Notes: a model not told the origin generated them from the sequence alone. A stretch of 52,733 bases of DNA from DATKZH01 sp964475955 (GCA_964475955.1 CAYYZY010000030.1:1-52733), one strand, 5' to 3'. Positions 43,307 through 51,913 are shown, numbered from the stretch's first letter. A program made the numbers and translations.

Positions 43307-44437
43307 CTACCGCCCCCCGGCGGCCATCCGGCGGAGGACGGCGACGCCCTGGTCGATCACCTCGTCGGGGGCGGCGAACGAGATGCGGAAGTGGGTGTCG
43401 CGGCGGCTGAACGCCTGGCCGGGGATGATCAACAGGCGGTGCTCGCGGATCGCCCGCTCGACGAACTCCGTGCCCGTGCCCCAGGGGGCTTTGGGGAACG
43501 CGTAGAAGGCCCCGGTGGGGCGAACCAGCTCGAAGCGGTCGGCCAGGCCGTCGGCCACGAGGTCGCGCTTGCGGCGATACGCCTCGACGTGGTCGCGCGT
43601 GTCGACGTCCAGCGCCGCGGCGCCCGCCCATTGGAACGGGTGGGGGGCGCAGACGAAGCTGTACTGCTGGAGCTTGATCATCTCGCGGATGATGCGCGAC
43701 GGCCCGTGGGCGAACCCCAGGCGCCAGCCCGGCATGCCGGCCGACTTGCTGAAGCCGTCGCAGACGAGCGTGTCGGGGTTGAACTCGGCGGGCGAGCGGA
43801 AGGGGCCGTCGAAGCAGAAATCGCGGTAGATTTCGTCGCTAACGAGCACCACGTTTCGCTCCCGGGCCAGCTCGGCCAGCCCCCGGATTTCCGCCTCGGC
43901 GGCCACCACGCCGGTGGGGTTGTTGGGGCTATTGCAGACGATCGCCTTGGTGCGCGGGGTGATGGCGTCGGCCACGCGGTCCAGATCGATGCGGAAGTCG
44001 GGGTAGGTGTCGAGGTAGACGACCTTTCCGCCCGCCACGCCGGCCAGGGCGTCGTACATCACGAAGCAGGGGTCGAAGACGATCACCTCGTCGCCGGGGT
44101 CGACCAGCACGAGCATGGCGAGCATGAGGCCGCCGCTGGTGCCGCAGGTGACGAAGACCTGGCGGTCGTCGTGGCCGTACTGCTCGTCGACCTTCGCCTG
44201 GAGCTTCTCGCGCAGCGCGGGGATGCCCTGCGAGAGGGCGTAGCCGTTGCGGCCGTCCTCGATGGCGTCGACGGCGGCCCGGCGGACCTGCGCGGGGACG
44301 TCGAAGTCGGGCTGGCCGATGGAGAGGTCGATCCGTTCGGTGAGCTTGGCGCCCAGCTCGAAGACGCGGCGGATGCCGGAAGTGTCGAAGCACTGCGTCC
44401 GTTCGGCAATCCAGTGGTCAGACATGGGGGTGGTCAT
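43307..44437 (-). CDS. PLP-dependent aminotransferase, class I/II
   Basis: A 376-residue cytosolic aminotransferase. RIDLSIGQPDFDVPAQVRRA, GYALSQGIPALREKLQ, VFVTCGTSGGLMLAMLVLVD, AIVCNSPNNPTGVVAAEAEI, VVLVSDEIYRDFCFDGP and the PLP lysine in LVCDGFSKSAGMPGWRLGF are all present, with HFRISFAAPDEVIDQGV near the end. The fold-type I aspartate-aminotransferase group fits; substrate (aspartate, alanine, aromatic) is not resolved. The start ATG 44437 overlaps the upstream gene's stop (ATGA); ATG 44425 (MSDHWIAERTQ) is an alternative. Likely the second gene of a two-gene operon. Confidence 0.92.
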   Translation of the reverse strand: MTTPMSDHWIAERTQCFDTSGIRRVFELGAKLTERIDLSIGQPDFDVPAQVRRAAVDAIEDGRNGYALSQGIPALREKLQAKVDEQYGHDDRQVFVTCGTSGGLMLAMLVLVDPGDEVIVFDPCFVMYDALAGVAGGKVVYLDTYPDFRIDLDRVADAITPRTKAIVCNSPNNPTGVVAAEAEIRGLAELARERNVVLVSDEIYRDFCFDGPFRSPAEFNPDTLVCDGFSKSAGMPGWRLGFAHGPSRIIREMIKLQQYSFVCAPHPFQWAGAAALDVDTRDHVEAYRRKRDLVADGLADRFELVRPTGAFYAFPKAPWGTGTEFVERAIREHRLLIIPGQAFSRRDTHFRISFAAPDEVIDQGVAVLRRMAAGGR

Positions 44438-44763
44438 CCTGAGGGGAGGTTCCGAAGCAGCAGCAGGACGCAAATGATCGCAAGTCCGCCGATGGCGCCC
44501 CAGAACAGCACGTGCATGACGAGCGTCACCGTGCGGTCGGCTCGGGACTCGGCCTCCCAGGCGTGGAGGAACCAGTGCCTCTGCCACTGCCGGCGCAACT
44601 GTGGATCGCGACGCAGGACCTCCTCGAAGAATTCGGCGAAGGGAGGCAAGCCGCGCAGAAACAGTAGGGATATGAGCACAATGATGGCCAGCTCCAAGGG
44701 GCCGGGGAGGAATCCGTACGACAGCAGATAGGGGTGCTCGAAAACCATGAGGGAGCACGACAT
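44434..44763 (-). CDS. Small two-helix membrane protein with TatA-like N-terminus
   Basis: A 109-residue protein. MSCSLMVFEHPYLLSYGFLP is followed by a helix GPLELAIIVLISLLFLRGLP, a charged amphipathic stretch (FAEFFEEVLRRDPQLRRQWQ) and a second helix, VLFWGAIGGLAIICVLLLL. The 'GPLELAIIVLI.LLF...LP' start resembles TatA/MttA proteins (GP.EL.ii..i.ll.f...LP), but the second C-terminal helix is not TatA-like. No family is certain. It overlaps the aminotransferase by 4 nt. ATG 44748 is another possible start. No strong ribosome site. Confidence 0.6.
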   Translation of the reverse strand: MSCSLMVFEHPYLLSYGFLPGPLELAIIVLISLLFLRGLPPFAEFFEEVLRRDPQLRRQWQRHWFLHAWEAESRADRTVTLVMHVLFWGAIGGLAIICVLLLLRNLPSG

Positions 44764-44956
44764 GGGGGACCGGATCACGCAAGGGGCGGCCAATTGTCGT
44801 CCGCCCGGCGCCATCCTACCGAAGGGCAGGGGGGGTGTCGAGGACGTGGCCGGGAGCGGAACCGCTGTCGCCGCAGGGGGGCGGCGTGGTACAATGCGCT
44901 TTTCAGGCGGCCGAACGTGCGTGCTGGGAACGACTTGCGTGGAATTCCAAGGAGCC

Positions 44957-45544
44957 ATGACCGGCCAACGGTTCTCGAGGCCCGACGCGCCCGGCGGCAG
45001 GCTCCAGTACAGCCTGCGGAGCCTGCTGGCGTTGACGACGCTCGCCTGCCTCGTCCTTTCGATTCTGCGCTATGCGTCGTTTCCCGCCTGGGGATCGGGC
45101 GTGATGGCACTCCTGGCCTGGTCGGGGCTGCTGGCAGGGCAGGGGGGAGCGGCCCTTGCGGCCGGTTGGCGGGGGCAGGGCAGGGCGGAGGTGTTCGGGC
45201 GGGGGATGCGTCGACGCGGGGCCGCCTACCTCGCGGCGGCCGGCGCCGTGGCGCCGCTGGTGACCTTCCTGCTGTTCGCCGTGGCGCTCTGCGGCGCGGA
45301 CTTCCGGCTCGACCGTCTCGCGGGGCGGGTCGGTCCGGCGGCCGAGTCGCAGTGGCGGAGCGGGACAAGCGTCTGGCCGGTCCTCTTCGTGCTCAATCCG
45401 CTCAGCGTCGTGGCCAGTGCGATCAGTTGCCCCTTCTACTTCCGCATCCGGGAGGACTTCGCCCTGCTGCTGGTCCGCGCGCTCGGCGTGCTCAGCGCGT
45501 TGGTCGCCACCTGGGCGACCCTGGCGATCGACGCCGCGATGTAG
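44957..45544 (+). CDS. Membrane protein, planctomycete SLRSLL type, unknown function
   Basis: A 195-residue protein with five predicted helices. The cytosolic N-terminus FSRPDAPGGRLQYSLRSLLA leads into LTTLACLVLSILRYA, the 'lqySLRsLL.l.tl.a' start common to many planctomycete membrane proteins. Other helices: MALLAWSGLLAGQGGAALAA, AAGAVAPLVTFLLFAVALC, LFVLNPLSVVASAISCPFYF and ALGVLSALVATWATLAI. No catalytic motif. ATG 44957 is 2 nt after AAGGAG, a tight spacing, and a longer frame to 44747 overlaps the divergent gene. Two GGGCAGGG runs encode AGQGG and RGQGRA loops. Confidence 0.65.
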   Translation: MTGQRFSRPDAPGGRLQYSLRSLLALTTLACLVLSILRYASFPAWGSGVMALLAWSGLLAGQGGAALAAGWRGQGRAEVFGRGMRRRGAAYLAAAGAVAPLVTFLLFAVALCGADFRLDRLAGRVGPAAESQWRSGTSVWPVLFVLNPLSVVASAISCPFYFRIREDFALLLVRALGVLSALVATWATLAIDAAM

Positions 45545-45573
45545 CCACGTCGACCAATCGCCCCCGATACGCT

Positions 45574-45609
45574 CCCTCAATCCTCAATCCCTCAACTCTC
45601 AACGCTCAC
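45574..45609. repeat. Degenerate heptanucleotide tandem repeat (TCCTCAA-type)
   Basis: CCCTCAA, TCCTCAA, TCCCTCAA, CTCTCAA and CGCTCAC follow one another in the gap between two convergent genes and extend over the stop codon of the methyltransferase-like gene (45599). Four are 7-mers, one is an 8-mer. Confidence 0.55.
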
Positions 45610-46081
45610 GGCGTCGCCGCAGCGTGGGAAAGATCGCGTTGGTCCGGCGGCGGTACTCCGCGTACGGCCTGCCGAACTGGGCTTCGAGGCCGCGCTCCTC
45701 CCGGCCGATCGAGAGCCGCGTGAGCACGTACATCACGGCCGCCGTGGAGAGGACGAGCCAGGAGTCGGCCACCAGGCCCAACGCCGGCAGGAGGAAGAGG
45801 ATCCAGCTCGCATAGATCGGGTGGCGGCAGACGGCGTAGAGGCCGCCGGTCAGCAACCGCTCTTCCCGGTACGCCTTGAACATGGCCCGGACCGCGGCCA
45901 CGTACCATGCCGCCCCGACGGCCAGCAGGACCACGGCCAGCGCCGCCAGCCAGGCATACGGCACGCCGAGGGCGAAGGTCGCCGGCCAGATGAGCGACAC
46001 GCCCGCCGCCGCCAGCCCGTAGCAAGCGGTGGGCACGCCCACCAGGGGGCCCACGCCCCAGACGGAAATGCGGTTTGCCAC
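45599..46081 (-). CDS. Isoprenylcysteine carboxyl methyltransferase / PEMT-like membrane protein
   Basis: A 160-residue integral membrane methyltransferase-like protein: helices VGVPTACYGLAAAGVSLIW, AWLAALAVVLLAVGAAWYVA and ASWILFLLPALGLVADSWLV, with the family hallmark GGLYAVCRHPIYASWIL (RHPiY) and RLSIGREERGLEAQFGRPYA EYRRR (E..L...fG..Y..Y...). The family binds SAM at the membrane face; in bacteria substrates are usually unknown. GTG 46081 has GAGGAGC 8 nt upstream. Its stop lies inside a heptad repeat tract. Confidence 0.88.
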   Translation of the reverse strand: MANRISVWGVGPLVGVPTACYGLAAAGVSLIWPATFALGVPYAWLAALAVVLLAVGAAWYVAAVRAMFKAYREERLLTGGLYAVCRHPIYASWILFLLPALGLVADSWLVLSTAAVMYVLTRLSIGREERGLEAQFGRPYAEYRRRTNAIFPTLRRRRER

Positions 46082-46200
46082 CGAGGGGCTCCTCGAGAGA
46101 TCAAGCTCCGCGTTGCCGGTTGCGGCCCGATCCCGGCCGGTGGGGTATGGCCGCGGTGACCGGCCGGTCGATCTTGCTCATGTCGGCACACCGCGGTCGG

Positions 46201-47133
46201 TCAGCGGTTTTTGAGCACCGTATCGAGCGTTTGGCGGAGCACGGTGGCGCTGGTTCGGATTCCCTGAAGCTCCTTGGGCCAGAGTTCGACCGTCCGGGTG
46301 GCGACCGCGCCGGCGCGGCCGATGACCGTGGGCACCGAGAGGGCCACGTCGCGCACGCCGTACGCGCCGTTCTGGAGGCTGGAGACGGGCAGCACACGGC
46401 GGCTGTCGGAGGCGACCGCTCGGATGACCTCCGCGATGGCCAGCCCCACGGCGAAGCCGGCCCCGCCTTTCTTGGCGATCACCTCGGCCCCGGCCCGCTT
46501 CGCCTGGGCGAATACTTCGTTGGCCGCGTGGGGAGGCCAGCCGTCGAAGCTCGCCAGCGGCAGGCCGGCCAACGTGGCGCCGGACCAAATGGGGACCATG
46601 CTGTCGCCGTGCTCGCCGAGGATCAGGACGGACACCTGGGTGGGCGGCGCGGCCACGCGCTGGGCGACCAGGCTCCGAAGACGGATCGTGTCCAGGAGCG
46701 TCCCCAGCCCGATCACCTGGCTCGACGGCAGATCGAGCTTCTCGGCGGCCAGGTAGGTGAGCACGTCGACCGGGTTGGAGACCACCAGGACGACGGCCGT
46801 GGAGGCGGGCCCGGCCTGGCGGATCGACTCGAGGATGGTGAGGAAGAGGTCGACGTTGCGGTTGATCAGGTCGAGGCGGCTTTCATCGGGCTTGCGCCGC
46901 AGCCCGGCCGTGATGCAGAGGACGTCGCTGGTGGGGACCTCGTCGTAGCCGCCGGCGCGGATCGCCTGGTCGGCCGTGATGCTCGCGCCGTGCAGGAGGT
47001 CGAGGGCCTGGCCGGCGGCCAGGTCCTCGTTGGCGTCCAACAGCACGATTTCGCGCCCGACTGCTGCGGTTTGCAGGGCGAACGCGGCACAGGAGCCTAC
47101 CAGTCCGCCGCCGCCGATGATCGTGATCTTCAT
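46201..47133 (-). CDS. mdh: Malate dehydrogenase, LDH-like type
   Basis: A 310-residue NAD-dependent dehydrogenase: MKITIIGGGGLVGSCAAFAL, LLDANEDLAAGQALDLLHGA, LCITAGLRRKPDESRLDLIN, VVLVVSNPVDVLTYLAAEKL, GLGTLLDTIRLRSLVAQRV and catalytic His in LILGEHGDSMVPIWSGATL. In the substrate loop the residue aligned with Gln102 of lactate dehydrogenases is Arg (AGLRRKPDESR), which selects dicarboxylates, so malate/oxaloacetate is favoured over lactate. GGAGA sits 7 nt before ATG 47133. It stands alone with 67 bp to a repeat arm upstream. Confidence 0.88.
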   Translation of the reverse strand: MKITIIGGGGLVGSCAAFALQTAAVGREIVLLDANEDLAAGQALDLLHGASITADQAIRAGGYDEVPTSDVLCITAGLRRKPDESRLDLINRNVDLFLTILESIRQAGPASTAVVLVVSNPVDVLTYLAAEKLDLPSSQVIGLGTLLDTIRLRSLVAQRVAAPPTQVSVLILGEHGDSMVPIWSGATLAGLPLASFDGWPPHAANEVFAQAKRAGAEVIAKKGGAGFAVGLAIAEVIRAVASDSRRVLPVSSLQNGAYGVRDVALSVPTVIGRAGAVATRTVELWPKELQGIRTSATVLRQTLDTVLKNR

Positions 47134-47227
47134 GCAGGGGTCTCCCCGGGGGCCTTCTCGAACCGGAAGCGCACGACAGAAGTGTAGCGGCCGGTGCGGC
47201 TCCGATCCAGGTCGGAAGAGAGAAGGC

Positions 47228-47250
47228 GCGTGGGTCTCGTACCTCGACCC
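47228..47250. repeat. Single arm of the GCGTGGGTCTCGTAC repeat
   Basis: GCGTGGGTCTCGTACCTCGA then CCC matches the right arm of the 25.26-25.33 kb inverted repeat with one difference. No matching left arm is visible here, so this looks like a solo copy between mdh and the DUF11 gene. Confidence 0.6.
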
Positions 47251-47276
47251 TACGGCGAGATCGCCGAGCGGCGGGG

Positions 47277-48518
47277 TCAGCGCACGAGGCAGCGGAAGCG
47301 GATGATGCCGCCTTCGCCGGCCGGGAGGGGATCGGTGATCTCCCAGCGGAGGGCCTGCGAGTCGGCCTCGTTCGGCTCGGTGAGGAACCGGGCGTCGACG
47401 CTGCACTGGGCCGACTCGGGCACGTACTCCAGCCGGGTCGTGAGATTGTCGATGATCGTGACGTTGCCGATCACCTGGTCGCCCACGTTGTCGAACCGGA
47501 TGGTGAAGTCGATCGTGTCGCCCGGGTTGGCGTGCTGCGTGGACGCCACCTTGATCACGCGGAGCCTGGGATTCGCCTCGCGCTGGTTGACCGTGTACAC
47601 CTCGCCGACCTGGCGCTCGGCCACCTCGGCGGCGGCCTGCTGGCGGTCGATGAACACCTGCACGGGCTGGGATCCCGACCAGGTGACGGCCGCGTTCATA
47701 CCGTGGGCGAGGAAGGCCATCTCCGATTCTTCGAGCACGCCTTGGCCGATGGCCAGGGGCGCCTCGAACGGGAGGAGGCGATCCTGGAAGGCGAACGGTC
47801 CGACGGCGCTGGACATGGCCCCGTCGCCTTCCTTGGTGCGGTACATCGCCGGCAGGTTCCGGCTGAGCTGCGCCTCGAGTTGGACCTGCTGCTTGCTGCT
47901 GGCGGCGATCTGCACCTCGTCGTGGCCCACCGGCTTGAGCGGTTGGTAGACCCCCGCCCAGGGATTGCGCTGCTCGTTCTGCCGGAGGCTGACGACCTGG
48001 CGGACCGAGTTGAATCGCGGGCTGTAGATGCACACGCGGTTGCTGGGCGCGACGAGTCGCCGGCCGTCGACCGTGTCGAAATGGCCGATTGTGTCTTCGA
48101 CGTTGAGCCCGCGGATCTCCCAGTCGCGCGCGACCTGCGCGTGAGGCACGGCGTCGCCGCCGTCGGCCAGGTACTCGTCGCGCGGCCACGGGTCATTCGC
48201 CAAACCGGGTGGAGACCACGGGCCGGGGGGCGCGCAGCGGGTCGGATCGGCGCCGACGGCGCCGGTCGGCACGCCTTCAGCGGGCAGGGGGCACGCGCCG
48301 CCGGCCATCGGCCCGGGCGGCACGCCGTAGGCGCCCGGCGCGCCGGTGTAGGCTTGTTGGGGCAGGGCAGGGGAGGGCCCGGAGAGGCCGGGCGGGGGCA
48401 CGGTCGGCGACGTCGCCTGGCAGGAGCACAGGATGAGCGTCGAGACCGCGATCAGCACGATGCGCCACCAACGGGGCCAGGGCTGATAGGTCGCCATGGT
48501 TGCCGGCCCGTACTTCAT
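47277..48518 (-). CDS. DUF11 (OmcB-type) envelope lipoprotein
   Basis: A 413-residue lipoprotein. The signal ends in the lipobox LIAVSTLILCSC; a Pro/Gly-rich region (about 35-115) follows. The middle includes CIYSPRFNSVRQVVSLRQNE and KPVGHDEVQIAASSKQQVQL. The C-terminal 95 residues are a DUF11 domain: LRVIKVASTQHANPGDTIDF, TIRFDNVGDQVIGNVTIIDN, LTTRLEYVPESAQCSVDAR. DUF11 is the repeat of chlamydial OmcB, and planctomycetes share it. Start 48518 has GGAGG 9 nt upstream. It is the third gene of a minus-strand cluster (50.6 to 47.3 kb). Role: probably structural at the cell surface (inference). Confidence 0.75.
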   Translation of the reverse strand: MKYGPATMATYQPWPRWWRIVLIAVSTLILCSCQATSPTVPPPGLSGPSPALPQQAYTGAPGAYGVPPGPMAGGACPLPAEGVPTGAVGADPTRCAPPGPWSPPGLANDPWPRDEYLADGGDAVPHAQVARDWEIRGLNVEDTIGHFDTVDGRRLVAPSNRVCIYSPRFNSVRQVVSLRQNEQRNPWAGVYQPLKPVGHDEVQIAASSKQQVQLEAQLSRNLPAMYRTKEGDGAMSSAVGPFAFQDRLLPFEAPLAIGQGVLEESEMAFLAHGMNAAVTWSGSQPVQVFIDRQQAAAEVAERQVGEVYTVNQREANPRLRVIKVASTQHANPGDTIDFTIRFDNVGDQVIGNVTIIDNLTTRLEYVPESAQCSVDARFLTEPNEADSQALRWEITDPLPAGEGGIIRFRCLVR

Positions 48519-48523
48519 GCTCG

Positions 48524-49363
48524 CTACCTCCAGGCCCGGTACTGCGCTTGACGCAGGGCGCCGGCCGATGCTTTCTGGGGGGCCGCCGGTTTGGCCGGTT
48601 GCGGGGCGGGGGAGTCGGGCGTCGACTCCGCGGGCTCGTAGTGGACCAGCGGCGGAGAGCCGAACAGGAACTGGCCGTTGTCCATGGTCCCGTCGGTCGG
48701 AAGCCTCGCCCCCATGCGGAGGATGGCCACCGGACGTCCCAGTTGATCGGCCACCGCCAAGGGATCCTTGCCCGGCCCCACCTCGAACCAGCTCTGCCCA
48801 CGCGGGTCCTGCTTGTACGGGATCGACCAGTTCGGGTCTTCCAGGTAGATCACCCGAGTGACGAACTTGCCGTCCAGCGCCATGCGCAGGTCGTCCAGGG
48901 TCAGTTGGACGACGATGGGGAACTGCGCCTCGCGGCCGGGCGGCGCGTAGAGCCGGTCGACGACCTCAATCGTGGGGAAGACTTCCCTTCCCGGCAGGTT
49001 CGGCACGTTCATCACGCGGATCCGGTAGACCTGCCCGATCAACAGTCCGAAGGTGGCGGGCGCCGCGTGCGCCTCGGCGAACCCGCCTTGCTGGGCGGGC
49101 GCGACCGTGACGCCGCGCGGGCCCTCGATCCTGACGGGTTGGAAAAAACCGGGCAATGGCCCACCCCGATGGAGTTGCACTCCGCCAATCGCTCCCGGAG
49201 GCATGGACCCGTGGTGCCAGTAGTGCACGGGCGGTTGCTGGGCCGCCAGCGGCCCGACAACTCCCAGGCACAGCACCACGGCCATGGCTGCCCGGCCGAC
49301 AACGCGTCTCCCCCGGGCCGTCTCGTCGGTGGTAGGGCAGCGAAAATGGTCGACCATTGCCAC
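48524..49363 (-). CDS. Exported protein of the lipoprotein cluster, paralogue of the 49.5-50.6 kb protein
   Basis: A 279-residue protein with signal VVGRAAMAVVLCLGVVGPLA (cleavage near LAAQQ). The conserved core is GLLIGQVYRIRVMNVPNLPG, REVFPTIEVVDRLYAPPG, FPIVVQLTLDDLRMALDGKF and VTRVIYLEDPNWSIPYKQDP, ending LGRPVAILRMGARLPTDG. The upstream neighbour has the same order (GQIYRLKLTNIP, ELYPTLEV, IPVQFSEEDFDQVLSGNYVT, KVIYLPDP), so the two are paralogues. It is 5 nt from the DUF11 gene (operon). The start is GTG 49363 or ATG 49357; no clear ribosome site. Function unknown, probably envelope. Confidence 0.7.
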   Translation of the reverse strand: MAMVDHFRCPTTDETARGRRVVGRAAMAVVLCLGVVGPLAAQQPPVHYWHHGSMPPGAIGGVQLHRGGPLPGFFQPVRIEGPRGVTVAPAQQGGFAEAHAAPATFGLLIGQVYRIRVMNVPNLPGREVFPTIEVVDRLYAPPGREAQFPIVVQLTLDDLRMALDGKFVTRVIYLEDPNWSIPYKQDPRGQSWFEVGPGKDPLAVADQLGRPVAILRMGARLPTDGTMDNGQFLFGSPPLVHYEPAESTPDSPAPQPAKPAAPQKASAGALRQAQYRAWR

Positions 49364-49483
49364 GGTTCACTATCTCGTCAGGTGGTGTATCGAAGCGGCG
49401 CGGGGAGCTCGGGGGGCCCCAACGCGGCCGACGGCGTTCGACGGCCGGTTGGAAGGCCGTCCGGAAGCTCGCTTCCCGTCACG

Positions 49484-50575
49484 TCATTGCGGACAGGGGC
49501 TGCCCGGGTCGCTGATGATCTCGCGGTAGTTGCTGGCCGGCGGAACGTAGGCGCCGCCGCCGGGGAAGTTTTGCTCGACGATCCACGCCCGGTTGGGCGG
49601 CGAGGGATAGGACATCCCGGGGTCCTGCCGGACGTCGATCCTCATACGGCGGGTCGGCGCGGGCAGGTGCCTCTTCGTGTGGTTCCGCATGGTGTGCTTT
49701 TGGAGACCGGCCGGGGCCCCGAGCGGCACGTGCGGAGGACCGGGAAGCCCGATCGGCGTGCCGCACATCGGCATGCCGTACTGCGGGCCCGTCACTCCCG
49801 AGATGTAGTTGACCGGCGTGGTCGAACCCGCCATGCCCGCCGGGGCCCCCATCGGGGCTCCGGATACCTCGGCGCCGGGGGACTGGCCCCCGTACGAAGC
49901 GGGCATGACCTGCTGGGGCGACTGCATCGTGTCGCCCGGCATCTGGAGATCGAGGTCACCCAGCCGCACGATCGCCAGGATGGCACCCCGACGATCGGCT
50001 TCGACGATCGGGTCGACGCCCGGATCGAGCCGCGTGCTTACCAGGGTTTCAACGCCGGCCAGCGCGAGCTCTTGATACTCCGGATCGGGCAGGTAGATCA
50101 CCTTGGTGACGTAGTTGCCGCTGAGGACCTGATCGAAGTCCTCCTCGCTGAACTGGACCGGGATCGCGTTGTGCGACAGGAAGGCCGCGGTCCGCGGCAT
50201 CGTGGGGCCGACCTCCAGCGTGGGATACAGCTCCACCCCCGGACGCGCCGGGATGTTGGTCAGCTTGAGGCGGTAGATCTGGCCTTCGGGGAAGTTGTAG
50301 CGTCCCGGGCAGATCAGCGGCTCGGAGTCGAAGATGCCGGGCATGCTCATGCCCCAGTGGACCATCATCCCGTCAGGGCCGACAAATTTGACCTGCGACG
50401 TTTGGGCAGGCGAGTTCATGCCGGGGTCGAACGACATCACGCCGGGGCCCGGACCACCCACGCCGGGGCCGGGCGCCATCATCCGCTCGGCCGGGGGCAG
50501 GTTTTGCTGTCCCGGCCACATGCAGCAACCCGACACGGTCGCAACCAAGACCAACACACACATTCCAAGTCTCAT
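49484..50575 (-). CDS. Exported lipoprotein of the same cluster
   Basis: A 363-residue lipoprotein with lipobox VLVLVATVSGCC (Cys17). A Pro/Gly/Met-rich segment (about 25-60) precedes the core QIYRLKLTNIPARPGVELYP, TLEVGPTMPRTAAFLSHNAI, PVQFSEEDFDQVLSGNYVTK and VIYLPDPEYQELALAGVETL, homologous to the downstream gene. The C-terminal 150 residues are low complexity (Met/Pro/Gly: GAPMGAPAGMAGS, QYGMPMCGTPIGLPGPPHVP) and end with RRMRIDVRQDPGMSYPS. First gene of the three-gene cluster; ATG 50575 has GGGGGGAA 5 nt upstream. Such proteins occur in planctomycetes as hypothetical; a surface role is inferred. Confidence 0.72.
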   Translation of the reverse strand: MRLGMCVLVLVATVSGCCMWPGQQNLPPAERMMAPGPGVGGPGPGVMSFDPGMNSPAQTSQVKFVGPDGMMVHWGMSMPGIFDSEPLICPGRYNFPEGQIYRLKLTNIPARPGVELYPTLEVGPTMPRTAAFLSHNAIPVQFSEEDFDQVLSGNYVTKVIYLPDPEYQELALAGVETLVSTRLDPGVDPIVEADRRGAILAIVRLGDLDLQMPGDTMQSPQQVMPASYGGQSPGAEVSGAPMGAPAGMAGSTTPVNYISGVTGPQYGMPMCGTPIGLPGPPHVPLGAPAGLQKHTMRNHTKRHLPAPTRRMRIDVRQDPGMSYPSPPNRAWIVEQNFPGGGAYVPPASNYREIISDPGSPCPQ

Positions 50576-50860
50576 CAGGTTTCCCCCCTACCTATGCTCA
50601 AGGCGCCAGCCAGGACCACTCTCTGACCTTATCCCAGAGCAAGTGGAATCGCCTGGATTGCCAATGCACGGGGCACAACCGCCGCGGGGACGCCCCGAAG
50701 CGACTGACGTAGACCCCTCTGGGTAACCGACTTACAATACGAGCCTCGCGCCCGGCGCCCGCGGCCGACCCGACGGCCGGCCCCGGAAGTCTTCTGCCCC
50801 AGGACGCCAAACCCGCTCGCGCACGATTTCCTCCTGAGAGTTACTGGTCGGTCTATTACA

Positions 50861-51913
50861 ATGGGATTCTTTGGCAAATCCGGCAGGACCCCCAACATGG
50901 GCCCCAGTTTGCCTAACCTGATGGCCCTTGCAGTGCTCGGCGCGGCCGTGGCCCTGGCGGCCGTTCTTGCCGGAAATCAAGGCCCCCTGAGTTCCCAAGC
51001 CTCCCAAGTTTCCGGCGGGGCGGAGCCGCAGCCCAGCGCAGAAGAAGCGGAGGGCCGAGAAGAACGGCCAGAGCCCTCGACCTTCGACGGGCCCGGTCAA
51101 CTCGCCAACCGGCCCCAGGGCGGTCAGTCGCTGCTGGAGCACGCCATTCTCACGCTCGAGAGTCGGCGCTCCGTGTCGGCCAACATCGTGTACCACCTCA
51201 ACCTGTTCGGCCAGCGGCCCGTCGGCCAGGGCGTCTACCTCGAACAGCGCTCGGAGCGGGGGGTGCTGTTGCGCTACGAGAGCCGTTTTCAACTGGCGGG
51301 CGAGCCCAGCAGCCTCTTGCAGGTGTGCGACGGCCGCTACCTCTGGGTCTATCGAAAGCTGGGAGACGAGGAGACCCTGAGCCAGGTCGACCTGAGGCGC
51401 GTGCAGCAGGAGCTGGAAGCCACGGGAAATCTCGACAAGATCGTCGCCGTCGGCTGGTGGCCCGGCCTCGGCGGGATCCCCCGGCTCCTACGGCAGCTCC
51501 ACGACTACTTGCAGTTCGGCCCGGTCGAAGAGGACCAGCTCGACGACCGGAACGGGCCGGTGCCCGTCTGGAAGCTCCGCGGTCGGTGGAAGCCGGAAAG
51601 GCTGGCCGAGTCCCTGCCCGATCGGAAAACCAAGGCGGCGGAGCGGCTCGGCCCGGGCGTCCTTCCCGGCCACGTGCCCGACCGGGTCGTCCTTTACCTG
51701 GGGAAGACCGACGAATTCCCCTACCGCATCGAGTATCGTCGGCGTGCCTCCGGGGCGAAGGACGCGGCCGACCGCCCGCTTCTGACCATGCAGCTTCACA
51801 CAGTCCACCTCAACGCAACCGTCCACCCCACCCACTTCCTCTACAACCCGGGCGACCTCGAATGCGTCGACCGAACGATCCCCTTCCTCAAGGAGTTGGG
51901 GCTGCGGGAGTAA
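50861..51913 (+). CDS. Membrane-anchored LolA-like protein
   Basis: A 350-residue protein. The N-terminal signal/anchor is LPNLMALAVLGAAVALAAVL. An acidic linker follows (about 50-80), then an outer-membrane lipoprotein-carrier (LolA/LppX)-like beta domain: LTLESRRSVSANIVYHLNLF, GQGVYLEQRSERGVLLRYES, LQVCDGRYLWVYRKLGDEET, GGIPRLLRQLHDYLQFGPVE, VWKLRGRWKPERLAESLPDR and DEFPYRIEYRRRASGA. This is the 'half beta-barrel' layout of planctomycete LolA-like proteins. ATG 50861 lacks a clear ribosome site; ATG 50897 has GGCAGGA about 7 nt upstream and is a fair alternative. Divergent from the lipoprotein cluster (285-bp spacer). Confidence 0.75.
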   Translation: MGFFGKSGRTPNMGPSLPNLMALAVLGAAVALAAVLAGNQGPLSSQASQVSGGAEPQPSAEEAEGREERPEPSTFDGPGQLANRPQGGQSLLEHAILTLESRRSVSANIVYHLNLFGQRPVGQGVYLEQRSERGVLLRYESRFQLAGEPSSLLQVCDGRYLWVYRKLGDEETLSQVDLRRVQQELEATGNLDKIVAVGWWPGLGGIPRLLRQLHDYLQFGPVEEDQLDDRNGPVPVWKLRGRWKPERLAESLPDRKTKAAERLGPGVLPGHVPDRVVLYLGKTDEFPYRIEYRRRASGAKDAADRPLLTMQLHTVHLNATVHPTHFLYNPGDLECVDRTIPFLKELGLRE

